Below, piece after piece: positions 45,036 through 57,986 of a stretch of 64,000 nt of DNA. The position numbers were made by a program, and so were the translations under genes. Source of the DNA: Silene conica (lineage: Eukaryota; Streptophyta; Magnoliopsida; Caryophyllales; Caryophyllaceae). Under the pieces are notes generated by a model. The model saw only the letters and a program-made list of their open reading frames with translations. It searched no databases and was not told the DNA's origin. Positions within the stretch are counted from its first letter, which is position 1. Each line of letters begins with the position of its first letter. The stretch lies in assembly GCA_029255685.2 (NCBI GenBank), contig CM055319.2:19557247-19621246 (forward strand), written 5' to 3'.

Positions 45036-46768
45036 TGCAGCAGGTATGCCCATCTGGTCGGCCGGCTGCCCGTCAGCCACCGGCTCGAAACCCCTTGTAT
45101 GGATTCTGTTTTGATCGTGAAGTTTTGAGAACAAGGGTTATCATCCGGTCAACCGACAGACGGTGGACCGGCTGAAAGGCCTCCTTTTTGAGAATTTTAC
45201 GTATGCTAAGTGTGGGAGGGTTCCTAGCCGGGTGGCTGGCTGCCGGTCCACCGACTGAGGATGTCCCCCTCGGAAATTTTGTAATGTTGAAAAATGCTCA
45301 ATGAGGGTTTACAGTCGGTCGTCGTTGGCCTGTTGGGGACCGGCTCAGGGCCCTAAATTTTGATTCTACCCAAATTTTTCATAATTCGCTTTGACCTTAG
45401 TTTCTCAGCCGGTTGGCCGGCTGCCGGTCAGCCACCAGCTGAGAGCTACTGTACATTGTTTTTCACATGATTTCATTTAATTCTTAACCGATAATTGTTT
45501 TGCCTCGATGGTCTAATATTGATGCATTATAACATGTTGTATGTTATTTCAAGTTTAATAAGGTAATCCTTACTTTGGTTTTCTGAAATTAATTTGAGGC
45601 AAAAAACCCCCGGCCGGGAAACCGAAAGGGAAACCGGCTCTCACCGCAAAATAGTTTTCGAAGATCGGTTTGAGGGTTGTCTCGTTTATCATTGTTGGCT
45701 CGTGTGTGGTTAATGAGTTGGTTAACGGTTATGTTAGCTAAAATTGTGATTTGGTAACGATTATGTTGCCTTGTTTGTGAATAAATAGCGGTGATACGAT
45801 TTGTTATCATTTTAATGAACTAATGCCACCCATGGAATGATATTTTAGCTATGTTCGGGATTGGTTGGAGGTCGTGCGTTTCAGCGCTCCGGTTCGCGTG
45901 TGTCATTCGGTGTCGTTGTTACATCAATAGGTCTGGCCAGGTCTTAGGTATATAGTCAGCGGTTACGCTATACATAGTTTCGGAGGTCGTGCGTTTCAGC
46001 GCTCCAGTAGTTGGAGGTTGTGCGGAAGCGCTCCTGTCATTGGAGGTCGTGCCTATGAGCTCCAATAATCAGAGGTCGTGCGTATGCGCTCTGTTGGCGT
46101 TCATTCTATTATTGTTTGTTTAGTAGCTTGTATGCTATGATTGTTTTAGATGATGTATCCCTAGTTAGAGGTCGTGCTCATGCGCTCCCGTAGTTGGAGG
46201 TCGTGTTAATGCGCTCTGACCGTTGTTTAAATACTTGATTATTGTTTAATTACTTGAATGTTTACTTTATCATCATATAATTTCATATATTGACTTTGAT
46301 TCTGTTTCACATGTTGATTCATGCTGGTTTTAGATGTTTTGACTTATCGTTCATGCTTTGGTCATGTTGATAATTACGGTTGGAAATGCATATATAATTG
46401 TTTCTTAAATTACGTACATGTTCATATGTATAAGATTTTTTGTATTACCGTTTACATGTTTTTTGACAAAAATTGGTTGAGAGAACCTCGAGTTACTCCC
46501 CACTGACTGTGGCATACATGTTTCATGTATGACAGGTATATAGTTGGTGCTGTTTGGGGAAGACGTGTGGCTAGCGAGTATTGTTGATCATTCGGCAGTT
46601 ACCCCTCTACGATTAGTTTAGATTTAATTTATATTGCTACCGGGGGATACCTTATCCCTCGTTTATTTAAATTATCTTGTACGGAGTATATGTTATACAT
46701 TCTTAGTAGTTTTAGCCTTCCGCATGTTTTGAAATTCCGCGATTAAGTTTTAATAAAATGTCGAAAAG
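45036..46768 (+). repeat. Diverged LTR fragment of the E1/E6 superfamily, plus orientation
   Basis: It follows the plan of the E1 LTR: five GC quasi-palindromes (45051-45440), one cassette at 45606-45643, an array of hairpins (about 45860-46210) with loop GTCGTGCGTATGCG and arms such as ATTGGAG/CTCCAAT, and the segment GAGAACCTCGAGTTACTCCC...TGTGGCATACATG near 46475. The beginning is missing and the end is cut by the next fragment before the terminal TTTTACA. No internal region is attached. Confidence 0.75.
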
Positions 46769-48100
46769 TGTAAAACCCCTCGTCGCAGAGGAAAAATAAA
46801 TAAAACATACAACATGCCAAAATTTACACGGAATTTAAACTTTTAGCATGCAAATAAACGAGGTGAATTAAAACTAAAACTGTACAAGTGATAAAACCCA
46901 AAACATAGATAAGTATAACAATCTAAGTACTGAAAGTAATATATACAAACAGCCTGGGATGGCACATCCCTACAGGCACCCAAAAACTGAAATGTAAAAT
47001 TAGAGTCTAGCTAACGTAATAGTGTAAAGTCAATCGATGAAGGTTCATCGCTCGCTAGCTCCATGCAACCCATCAGCCAATCCAACGTGTCATGTACCTA
47101 CATACATGTAAACATGTACGCCACAATCAGTGGGGAGTGACTAGAGTTCTCCTAGCCACCTATTGTCGACGACACATAACACATAAACATCCAACATACT
47201 CCAGCATATATATATATAACATGTGAAGCACGTAAATCTCAATATCTCAATTTCATATCAACATGCAAATATTATGCAAGGCTCTCAACCAACTTCGGAA
47301 ACTATTTGGAAGGAGAGCCGGTTTCCCTTCCGGTTGCCCGGTCAGGAGGTCTTTCAATCCAAACCATTTACGAAACTAGACTAAGAGTCATCCAATGCCT
47401 TAGATGAACAGTTCTAAAATCAATACACTCTGTCTAACACAATAAATCAGCAACATCTGACAGTGTACCCCAACTCAGGCAAGCAGATGCAATTCAGCAG
47501 TGTCCAAGTCACACCCCAACTCAGGTTAGACTTGGTACACAAATCAGCAAGCATACACCCGTGAACCCCAACTCAGGCACGGATGGATACCAATCAGCTA
47601 ATAATGGTTCATTGACCCAACTCAGTCGTGACCATTACTCTTCGTAATGAGATCGGATCCCTACTCAGACCCAACCCACTACGGTCCAACAAACTCACGG
47701 TAGAACAGTAGTCCCAACTCAGACACCTCCTACCGCATCAACCATACACGAGACGGTCCAGTGGTCCCAACTCAGACTTGGCCGTCACGCCACAAACACT
47801 CACATGTCAAGTTAGAGGATCCCAACTCAGATCATAACTTGACACGCATCAATCATCAGTACATATCGTACTCTAGCGATCCCAACTCAAACATATTCCG
47901 ATATGTACTACAACCAAGTCCTTAGTCCTAACTCTACTGACCTCTAATCAACACTTAATTGACCCCAGGAACTAAGTTGAGGGAGAGCCGGTTTCCCTTT
48001 CGGTTGTCCGACCGGGGGGTCTCTATCCTCTCTCCATTCCCGAACCCAATATAGTGCCGCCCGAACCTTGGGGACCTCAGACACACATACAAGTATAAGA
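46769..48100 (-). repeat. LTR fragment of the E1/E6 family, minus orientation
   Basis: Starts with TGTAAAACCCCTCGTCGCAG, the complement of the E1 LTR end, and contains the ~400-bp terminal segment in reverse. Next come a cassette (47312-47351), about nine hairpin units with CCCAACTCAG in the loop, and a second cassette (47982-48021). Similarity fades at about 48100, so the U3 part is absent or too diverged. Confidence 0.85.
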
Positions 48101-48661
48101 GAAAGGCCAATGTCGATTAAGTTATTTCTAAACAACTGCTATATATATAAAATATCTTAGTCCGATGAGAATTATAACGGACACTTAAGAATCCTAACTT
48201 TAGACGAGTAACTAATTAATTTACTAAATCTTACTTAGCTAAAATATATTTTACTAAGTATTTGATTACGTTCTAATTAACCGGTTCAACCGATAAAGGA
48301 AATAAACACGATTTAAATTAAATTTCATATTATATTACCTATTTTTTATACGGGGAAATCGATTAACTAAATTAAATTATTTCGACATGCTTCTAATAAT
48401 AAAATCGTAACTCATTAATAATTCGTAACGATTTCTAACGTATTATATTTAAACGTAAGCAAGCTAGCAAGCACGTACGTAAATTAATTAATTCAAGCAG
48501 GCTAGCAAGCCCGTACGTAAAATAATAATAAAATAATAAAATAATAAAATAATAAAATAATAATATAATAATAATAAATCAGAGAAACAACAAGGTAGTA
48601 GTACGTAGCAGCTCACGCAACAAACACCAAACACCAATTTAATTGGTGTAGCAATGAGGAC
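48101..48661. other. AT-rich spacer before the hAT element
   Basis: No gene. It contains repeated AGCAAGC-ACGTACGTAAAT words and an AATAATAAA simple repeat (48519-48570). Confidence 0.5.
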
Positions 48662-50697
48662 CAGTGGCGGATCCAAGATTCGAGACAAGGGGTGGCAAAG
48701 TACGAAAAAAAATATTATACATTAAATTCTAATATCGTCAATACATAGTAATATAATTACAAATTAAAGGAAAAAACTAAGAAAAATCTAAAGTCATCCG
48801 ACGAGGATTCTTATCTTGAAAACGCCTAATAATATCATCATCCCTAACTTGTGCAAAAAAATCTCTCTCAATATAAGTGACTAAACAAATATTCAAAAGT
48901 TCGTCACTCATACTATTTTGCAAATAATTTTTCACGTATTTCATTGAGGAGAAAACTCTTTCCACACTTGCCGTTGCCACCGGAAGTATCAAGACAAGCT
49001 TCAATAACAAATAAACACGTGGATATGCAATATGCTTCTTGGTCTCAACAAGCATAATTGAAAGCTCATCAAGGCTCTTGATAAGATGAAATGTCGAATC
49101 CCTTAGCATATCACTTTCAAAAATATCAAGTTCAAGCTCAAGTAGTGTTATCTCGGTATCACCAAACTCATTAGGATAGAACTTTGCAAGTCTCACCAAT
49201 TTGTCCTTATCGAAAGAAGCAAAAACATCAAGCCATACATATTAGCATTTCCATGCTTTGCACATTAAATCGGCTATCTAGTTCAGAGACTTGTTTATCC
49301 AAAACACAAAGAAACATGTCAATTTGAAATCGGTCTTGGTTAAGCACATTAACAAGACGACGTCTTAATCTTCCCGGAGGAGCATAAAAATCCGTCATAT
49401 TCGGGACTTCTATGTTATGTTTTGCACAAAAGTTAGTAACCATTTGAAGAAATTGATCCCATCCATCATTCCTAAATTTTCTCAACCGCTCCTTAGTTGA
49501 TTCAAGAATAGTCATGGCATTAACAATGTCTTGATCTTTTCTTTGTAGTGCTTCACACAAAGAGTTAGTGTATCCATACACCACTTTCATTAAATGCAAC
49601 ATGAAAACAAACTCAAAAGATTCAAGGTGATCAATCCCAATTTCGGCTTTAGCACGATCATCCACGGATTTGGCTTCTTTACTAATTATCTCAAAAACTC
49701 TAATAAGTGTAGCATATAAAGATATGACCCTCACAATTGATTTAAAATGAGACCCCTACCGAGTATCCCCGGGTCTACTTAAACCAAGTTCCTGATTTAA
49801 TCCCTTACCACTTTCACTTTCACCCGATGCCAATGCCTCCAACACCTTTTCCGCTTGAATATCCCTAACCATCTCCAAACGTTTACAAGAATATCCAATA
49901 TTTTTAAGCATAACTCCAAGTTGTTGAAAAAATTTGGCACAATCTTTGTTTTCTTTAGCAACCGCCACTAATGTTAATTGAAGTTGGTGTGCAAAACAAT
50001 GCACATAATATGCACATGGATTGTCCTTCATTATCAAACTTTGCAAACCATTAAGTTCACCTCTCATGTTACTAGCTTCATCATAACCTTGACCACGGAT
50101 ATTTGACATACTTAATGAGTGACCATCAAGTAGTTTCTTTATCTTCTCAAAAAGTGTCGAACTAGTTGTATTTTTCACATGCACAATCCCAAGAAATCTT
50201 TCAAAAATTTCACCATCTTTATTAACATAACGAAAACAAATAGCTAACTCTTCCTTATGAGACACGTCACTAGACTCATCGGCTAATAGCCCAAAAAAAT
50301 CACCATTTAGATCCTCAATAATAAGTTTAGTAGTCTCAAGGGCACAACATTCAATTAGTTCCCTTTGAATGGTGGGGCAAGTAACTTGGTGGTTTTCCGG
50401 AGACTTAGCAAGAACAACTTTAGCAACACTTTCACTATTTTGAACAAGCGAATCCAAAAGTTCAAGGAAATTACCCTTATTATTTGACTTTCCACTTTCA
50501 CTATGTCCCCTAAATGCTAATCCTTGTCTTAGAAGAAATCTTAAACAAGAAAGAGAGCGTAACAAGCGGGATTTATAAAGACTCCTAGCTTCATCACTTA
50601 CTTTTTCAACTATCTCTATTATTGATGCTTGTTTATTAATGAAATATCCGTACTTTTCTTTAGCTACATTGTGAGCACTACTACCTTTCCCAACATG
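48662..50697 (-). mobile_element. hAT transposon (ZMYM/TTF-type), right end removed by E5
   Basis: CAGTGGCGGATCC at 48662 is the usual terminal inverted repeat of this plant hAT group. The transposase pseudogene follows on the minus strand. The other end, with the zinc finger and second repeat, is missing: the hAT sequence stops at about 50697, where E5 starts. Confidence 0.8.
48777..50697 (-). pseudogene. hAT transposase (DUF4371 plus hAT dimerisation domain), truncated and broken
   Basis: Reading leftwards: HVGKGSSAHN remnant at the cut, LRFLLRQGLAFRGHSES, then the DUF4371 core (FFGLLADESSDVSHKEELAI, GQGYDEASNMRGELNGLQ, YVHCFAHQLQLTLV). The C-terminal hAT dimerisation block LPVATASVERVFSSMKYVKN follows, then SMSDELLNICLVTYIERD. 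A TAG at about 49756 stands where relatives have Trp (after GDTR), and a frameshift near 49230 separates the last 140 codons. The N-terminal TTF-type zinc finger is lost with the deletion. Not functional. Confidence 0.85.
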
Positions 50698-52825
50698 TTT
50701 TATTTAATATTTAATATTTATGTTGACGTGTTGATAATTATTTGAACGTTTAAGTTCGATAATTAAGTTATCGAACAAGTGTTTTTATATTTTTAGTAAA
50801 GTGCCGAGTACGGATATTATTCATCGAATTTCGTTCTAATTTTGATATGAGACCTTGAGATACGTGCTAACGTCACATATGGGCCTTGGTTGAATCGGCC
50901 CATTGTAATATCTCGTATATTATTATAACGGTTATTATTTGTTTATAGTCAGGGCGATGATTTTTAGGCGTTGTTTTCGATAATTAATTTATTGAATGAG
51001 TTGTATTTTATATGTTGTTAGTGGTAAGTCGGGTATACGTATTAATTAATTATTATAAGTTTTATAATATGTTACCGCTTTATATTAATTTCTATCGTAA
51101 GTAGATATATTAAGTTAATAATAATGTTACGAGTTTTACGTGTATAACGAGTTGGGCTTGATTCATTTTGTGAAGGAACTACGTATGGGTAGTAGTATGT
51201 GTACCGCGTCGATGTGGGCCAAGTTACCACACGTTAACTCACGCATGACACACCAACCCAGGTCACCTACGCATGAAATGCATAGTACAACTTATTATTA
51301 AAAAAAAAACCCTAATACCTTACGTTTAAACCGCTCGGCCACCCAACTCCGTAAACCCTTTTTTTTATACACTTTCACCACCCTCAAACCTTGGTCGGCG
51401 GCAGCAGCCACAAAGAGAGAGAGACGGTAGACGGCAGTGGTCAGGGACTTTCGAGTCAATATCCGGCGAGCGTAAGGTGAGTATTCGTTTCCTTCGTTTC
51501 GTTTTCTTCGTTGTCTCTTTTCGAGTCCGCCGTCATGAAGGTGTCACGGTAATTGAGTCGCGTTGGTGGCAAGAGCTAGGAGGTGGGGGTGAGGGCGAGT
51601 GTGTTGGTGTGGGTTTGGAGGTCGGTGGTGGTCGTGGGTGACGGAGGTGGTTCTCGGTTGTGTCGGGGTTGCGAAGAGGGGCAGTGGAGGTTCGGTTTCA
51701 GGCAGCATGTCGGGCCTGATTAAGGCCGTGGTAGTACTCGTCGGCTGGGGTCGACCCGTTTCTGTTATGGGTAACTTGTGATTATTATATATTATTATTA
51801 TTACAATTATTATTATATTATTATAGTATTACGGATTACTAAGTGGTTAGTATTATTATTACTATTATTATTATTTATTATTGTTTATTAGTTGTAGTTT
51901 GTGAGTCGGAAGTTAATGTTTTAAAGAAAGTTTCTACTTCGGGAAAGTTTCCATTTTTAGAAACTTTCCACTTAAGAGGGTTGCTATTTATAGAAAGTAC
52001 AAGTTAGTTTATGGGGGTCCGGGAAGTTTATTAATTTATTTCCGTAATATATGTTAGGTGACGGTTTTCGCGTGGAATACTTCTAGCAAGCTTGTGATTG
52101 ACTGTGATTCTGCATTTTGAGGTAGGGGAATACTGTATACATGATGACGAGTGATCTGTTATTATTATGTTAACTATTTATATATCTCATTGGATGAATG
52201 GTATTATATTGTGTTTAATTGTCTTGTATATTTCTGTGATACAATGCGATGTGAAAATATTGGGTCTTGTGATACGGTGCGGAGTATATATGGCGTTGGA
52301 TCGGTGCGGAGTATATATGGCGTTGGATCGGTGCGGAGTATATATGGCGTTGGATCGGTGCGGAGTTTATATGGTGTTGGATCGGTGCGGAGTTTATCTG
52401 GTGTTGGATCGGTGCGGAGTTATTTGGCGTTGGATCGGTGCGGAGTATATTATATTGTTGGTTTATTTATTTTTCCTCTACTCAACCTCGTGGTTGACCC
52501 TGTGTATTCGTGATCACCTGTGATGAACCAAATTATTGGGGAGCAGATTGACAGGTGGCTGAGACTAAGGGGAGCTATGGGAGAGAGAGCTTGGATCCGG
52601 ACCAGACTAAAGTCTAGATCACCTTAGTCAGTTTAGCATGAGTTGTACTTTCTTTATTTTGTTAAGACTTTTGGATACAGTTGTAAGAACTTGTTATGAG
52701 TTTAACTTTAATTAAAGTACTGTTTATCTTCCTTTGTATCTACTACCTCGGGAAACCGAGATGGTAACACCCTTACTTATCTGAGGAGTCCTAGTACAGG
52801 CCCTTAAATAAATGGGGGTGTTACA
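50697..52825 (+). repeat. E5 5' LTR
   Basis: Joined to the hAT pseudogene through TGTTTTATTTAAT. It carries a GC-richer block (51330-51770) with a GAGAGAGAGACGG leader-like part and an AGGTGAGT splice-donor-like word, then the 27-bp repeat array, and ends GGGGGTGTTACA. Frames in the GC-rich block (for example 51599-51781) are not conserved between the two LTRs and are not genes. Confidence 0.9.
52277..52450 (+). repeat. 27-bp tandem repeat in the E5 LTR (about 6.5 units)
   Basis: The unit starts GGTGCGGAGTATATATGGCG and ends TTGGATC. Later units drift (TTTATATGGTG, TTTATCTGGTG, TTATTTGGCG). Being a multiple of three, it creates open frames in several phases. An identical array is in the other LTR at 58508-58681. 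Confidence 0.95.
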
Positions 52826-52828
52826 AAG

Positions 52829-52840
52829 TGGTATCAGAGC
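52829..52840 (+). other. E5 primer-binding site (initiator Met tRNA)
   Basis: TGGTATCAGAGC three bases after the LTR end; the same primer site as E1 and E6. Confidence 0.85.
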
Positions 52841-53783
52841 GAACGATCCTCAGGCCTAAACCAAATGAATAATAAAGAATGTAGGAAGAGTCAAATAAAA
52901 TGAACCCCGAGATGAAACTGATAGGAGCCCCAAAAAGGAACGGGATGAGTTAGGGGCCCCCTCACACCAAACCATGGGCCCTTTTGGTTCTGTCTCGGGA
53001 ACCCAATGAGAGTAATTGAAGAGTGGGGTAGGTTATATAGTGACCTAGTTATCTTGTACCAACGTTCTTGCAGGAGAAGAATGAGGTAAGTAATATTTGA
53101 GTTATGATTAAGGATGTGTGTTGGAAAGATATGTGTGATATGAAATGTTGATCAATCTGGATGATGGAATTGAAATTTTAAGAGTTTAGAGGTGTAATTG
53201 TTGAACAATGGTTAGAGTAATGTGATCATAGTTATGTTGGTGCATGAAATGTTCATACGATTATCTGGTATTTAAATGACAATCGTTATTATGTGACTTT
53301 GATGTTTAACTCCTTGTAAGGATGAGTAATTCAGTTGATCTTATGATTATATGTTATAGTAATCCATGTCTAGTGATATGCGGAATGTGTTTCCCTAAGC
53401 CATGAACGTACGTAGTCATGTGTTGCATATATCGTACTTAAGATTTTATGCCTATTATACGCATTTAAAATTGTTATGAAGTTCGTAAACAATAAGTGAC
53501 ATCGTAGTAACTCCTAGTTTATATTTCCGTACTTGAATAAGTTGTGATTGTGTGATGGTAGAAACTAATTTATTTAAATACACTCGTATAACTATCGAGT
53601 TATACAGTCGAACCTACTTTCAGTTTCGAAATCTTTACCGTTTTCTAGATGATAATTGTTGTTGAAATGAGGAATGAATGTTAATATGGTACAAAGTGAT
53701 GTCTATGCTTCAAATGTATGTCAACGTGTTTCGGAAGAAGAATGGTTGAATTCCGATGTGGTAATGTGAAATAGTAACGGAAC

Positions 53784-53822
<39 letters not shown>

Positions 53823-56797
53823 CAATAAACTTCCAGAATGTTGCCTTGTTGGTGCGGGCTGCCAATGTAAATGTGTTCTATATTTGAGTATGAAAACTTT
53901 ATGTATGATAACCCCCTGAGTTGGGTTACAATGCTTTTGTCTTATGTTGATATGAGTTATATTTTTGGGAGAAATAAATCTTTTAGTTGACAGTAGTCAG
54001 ATTGTTACTGCACAGTCCGGTTTTGACCTATCTTTTTGTAAAAGAAATCATTTAAAACTGGCTATTGCTTGTGCATAGTTCCAGCTCTACTGTTTAATAT
54101 ATCCGTTCACGTTTTCAAAATGATCAGCCGTGTAAAATCATCACGAGTCTTTATTCAATTGTGATTTTTGCAAGTTGCCCAATTTTCCAATGAATTGCTG
54201 TAAAGTTCCTGTTCAGACCAATTGAGTTTTAAAAATTGTTATAAATAATTCCCTTGAGATATGCATTCGATTCTTTTCCTATGGTTAGATAAGTCATTAT
54301 ATTTTCTAAAATCTATAATAACCCGCAGGATAGCTAAGCGGTTATTTAATTATGATTTTTGTAGGTTGTTGCATACTGTTTATTTGGTGGAATTGCGAGT
54401 TATGTAAATTTCATATAACAGTTTAATCGAATGTGAATTATGTGATGTGACCATGTGATATCCTGATATAGCATCGGTAACGTGAATAATAGGCATATAA
54501 TAGGAATATGAACCTTGCTATATGATAACGTAACTTTCTTCATTTCGTCAGGTTTTATATAAAATATTTTTAATTATACAGACACTCTTGCTTTCTAGTG
54601 TTATGCCTCAAAATAATTATGTGATGTTCGTATGTAATGTTAAAATCATGTTTATCACAGAATAGTCTTACCAAGTGGTAGAATGAAATTTAACTGGTAA
54701 ATTTATTAGCATGATATAGTAATCTAATTGTTATACGTAATTGTGATTATTTGAACAATGTGAATCTTGTTGATGTTATTTCGTATATTAACGGTACATC
54801 TTTGTCTAGTTCCGCGCGACAAAAGTCCCTATAAATTCTCCATGTATATTGTTATGCTATAAAGTGAAGTGCATGTTGTTATGTTTAAAACCTGATCACG
54901 ATCTACTGAATTATTAATTGGTTGACACGTGATTTATGGAAGTGCTAGTCCTGTGAACTCGTTGACTTTTATCGTTAAATCTTCATAATGCATGAGCTAC
55001 AATTTACAAGAACAATATGTTGGTAAAGAAGAGTCAGAATGTCTCTGTGTAATCTTGTTTCGATCTATAACTTGTAAAATTGTCTTTTGATTTGTGATTA
55101 TAAATTGTCACAAGTTATCAATTCAATGTTTCAGAGGTTTCAAAATGCTTTCAAAATGATGATTATCCATGATAAGGTTTGATGTTTTGATAATTATAGT
55201 TATTGTTTGTAACGAGACGAATTCTGTAGCTACGTATTGATGAAGTCCTGGTCGAATGCTGATTTGGCAAGTCATATATATTAACAGTTTCATGATAATG
55301 ATATAATGTAAGGGGATGTGAAATGTACCTAAGTATTTTTTTTTTTTTTACTTATTAATATCCAGGAATGATTAACGGTCTTGTTAGTCTATGATTGGTA
55401 CACATCTCGTGAAATATGTCAACGCTCCATGTTTAATTACGTTAATGAATTTCGTCCTATGTCTTTCCTATAATATGATTACGAACATGAAAGGTTTTAA
55501 TTTGTCACTTTTTGGACTATGAGTTTCTTGGTTGTTTACATTGTTGTGAATATATTGACTTTGTATTAAAATTTCAAAGGGTATGTAAGTGTTAGCCACT
55601 CTGATTCTGTTTTACTGCGTAACACGATTTCTACCGATCCTAATACTCTTGTTATTGCTTGAGGTTATTTAAGTTTGCATAATAATTGCTAGGGGTTTCT
55701 TACGAGTACTTATTTGAGTTGAATATTAGTAATGTTTCCTTTATTTTGATAGATAATATTTTCCATTGATAAGATAATCCTTTTGTTGTGAGATGGGTAA
55801 ACTTTTGGTAATTGATTAGTTAATTTATGCATAATGGTTTTGTATTAGGTTGGTTTGGGATAGCGTCCAGATTTTATTTTATGAATTGTGGATTGTAAGT
55901 ATACATATAAGCATGTCAATGAATTTGGGAGGTAAGTACTGAAGTGATAGAGTTTGATTGGAAAGAGTTTGCTCGTGAGTTTAGAACGAAGACCATGATT
56001 GATTTGGTATTGGGATTGAGATGGCAGTTTAGTGGTTTATTGAGTTGTCATATTCTTTGACCTTGACACGCGGGTGAGTAGCTTAGGGTTTTATTCTCTA
56101 AGTGTTGAGCAGATCCTTTAGTGGAATATTCAATAATTTTGATATTGAAATGGAGATGAGAATTGTTTACTGGTATTGAGTTAAGAGTTATTAGGCCGTT
56201 GTGCCATATTGCGTTTACGGTCCAGTGTGACCTTGGTTATTGAGTTATATTCGAAGTTTGAAATCGATTTTGAGATGGCAGTTTTGATTTGCGGTTTTAT
56301 CCCGCCAGTTCACTCACCCCTTGTCTTTGGTCTTGGGTTCGACAATGAGAATACGATATTTGGGTACTTGGAGTAATATATTTTATGAGATAGAGTAACG
56401 AGTAAGACGGGGTAATGAGCTGAAGTTTTGGTAATGAGGTTACGGGGACGTAACCATATTTTAAGGAGGATAGGATTGTAAAATCTTAATGATTTTATGA
56501 TATGACTAGTTGTTATGACATGACTAGTTGGTGTGGGGCGATTGTTGAATATACTTGATAATCCTGATAACTTATGCATGTTATTGTGTTTCGGGTAGTA
56601 TCCTGCTTTAATTTAGTTATACGTTAAACTTTGGGGACAAAGTTTTCTTAACGAGAGTAGAATGTAACATTTCGTGTTTTAAAGTAATCTTATTAGTTTT
56701 TGACATAATGTGGTGTCACATATAAACTGTGTCCTTGCGTGCCTAGTGACCAGGTTGTTGACCATGGGATGGTGAACTTCGGGACGAAGTTCATTTT
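52841..56797 (+). other. E5 internal region, non-coding
   Basis: No frame over ~90 codons and no recognisable gag or pol remnant on either strand. It has a pure A run of 36 at 53785-53820. Near the right end the words TTTGGGGACAAAGTT (56630-56644) and TTCGGGACGAAGTTC (56778-56792) resemble the TTCGAGGACGAAA word upstream of the purine tract of E1. Confidence 0.7.
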
Positions 56798-56810
56798 AAG
56801 GAGGGAAGAC

Positions 56811-57955
56811 TGTAATACCTGTGTTTTATTTAATATTTAATATTTATGTTGACGTGTTGATAATTATTTGAACGTTTAAGTTCGATAATTAAGTTATCGA
56901 ACAAGTGTTTTTATATTTTTAGTAAAGTGCCGAGTACGGATATTATTCATCGAATTTCGTTCTAATTTTGATATGAGACCTTGAGATACGTGCTAACGTC
57001 ACATATGGGCCTTGGTTGAATCGGCCCATTGTAATATCTCGTATATTATTATAACGGTTATTATTTGTTTATAGTCAGGGCGATGATTTTTAGGCGTTGT
57101 TTTCGATAATTAATTTATTGAATGAGTTGTATTTTATATGTTGTTAGTGGTAAGTCGGGTATACGTATTAATTAATTATTATAAGTTTTATAATATGTTA
57201 CCGCTTTATATTATTTTCTATCGTAAGTAGATATATTAAGTTAATAATAATGTTACGAGTTTTACGTGTATAACGAGTTGGGCTTGATTCATTTTGTGAA
57301 GGAACTACGTATGGGTAGTAGTATGTGTACCGCGTCGATGTGGGCCAAGTTACCACACGTTAACTCACGCTTGACACACCAACCCAGGTCACCTACGCAT
57401 GAAATGCATAGTACAACTTATTATTAAAAAAAAACCCTAATACCTTACGTTTAAACCGCTCGGCCACCCAACTCCGTAAACCCTTTTTTTTATACACTTT
57501 CACCACCCTCAAACCATGGTCGGCGGCAGCAGCCACAAAGAGAGAGAGACGGTAGACGGCAGTGGTCAGGAACTTTCGAGTCAATATCCGGCGAGCGTAA
57601 GGTGAGTATTCGTTGTCCTTCGTTTCGTTTTCTTCGTTGTCTCTTTTCGAGTCCGCCGTCATGAAGGTGTCACGGTAATCGAGTCGCGTTGGTGGCAAGA
57701 GCTAGGAGGTGGGGGTGAGGGCGAGTGTGTTGGTGTGGGTTTGGAGGTCGGTGGTGGTCGTGGGTGACGGAGGTGGTTCTCGGTTGTGTCGGGGTTGCGA
57801 AGAGGGGCTGTGGAGGTTCGGTTTCAGGCATGTCGGGCCTGATTAAGGCCGTGGTAGTACTCGTCGGCTGGGGTCGACCCGTTTCTGTGTGTGGCTTGTG
57901 GTGGTTGCCGGTGGGGGAGGTGGTGCTAAGTGGTTGTAGTTGTTTCGTTTTCCGC

Positions 57956-57986
<31 letters not shown>

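Noticed and set aside
51599..51781. Gly/Val-rich frames in the E5 LTR (also 57725-58057)
   Set aside because: The two LTR copies differ by indels that break the frame and the region lies in a non-coding LTR.
52151..52523. Open frames made of repeated SVRSIYGVG or DRCGVYMAL units (also at 58382-58754)
   Set aside because: Consequence of a 27-bp repeat (a multiple of three) within an LTR; overlapping frames are equally open.
53785..53820. 36-base A run as a retrogene poly(A) tail
   Set aside because: No coding or LINE sequence upstream and no target duplication seen; likely a simple repeat, possibly with length error.
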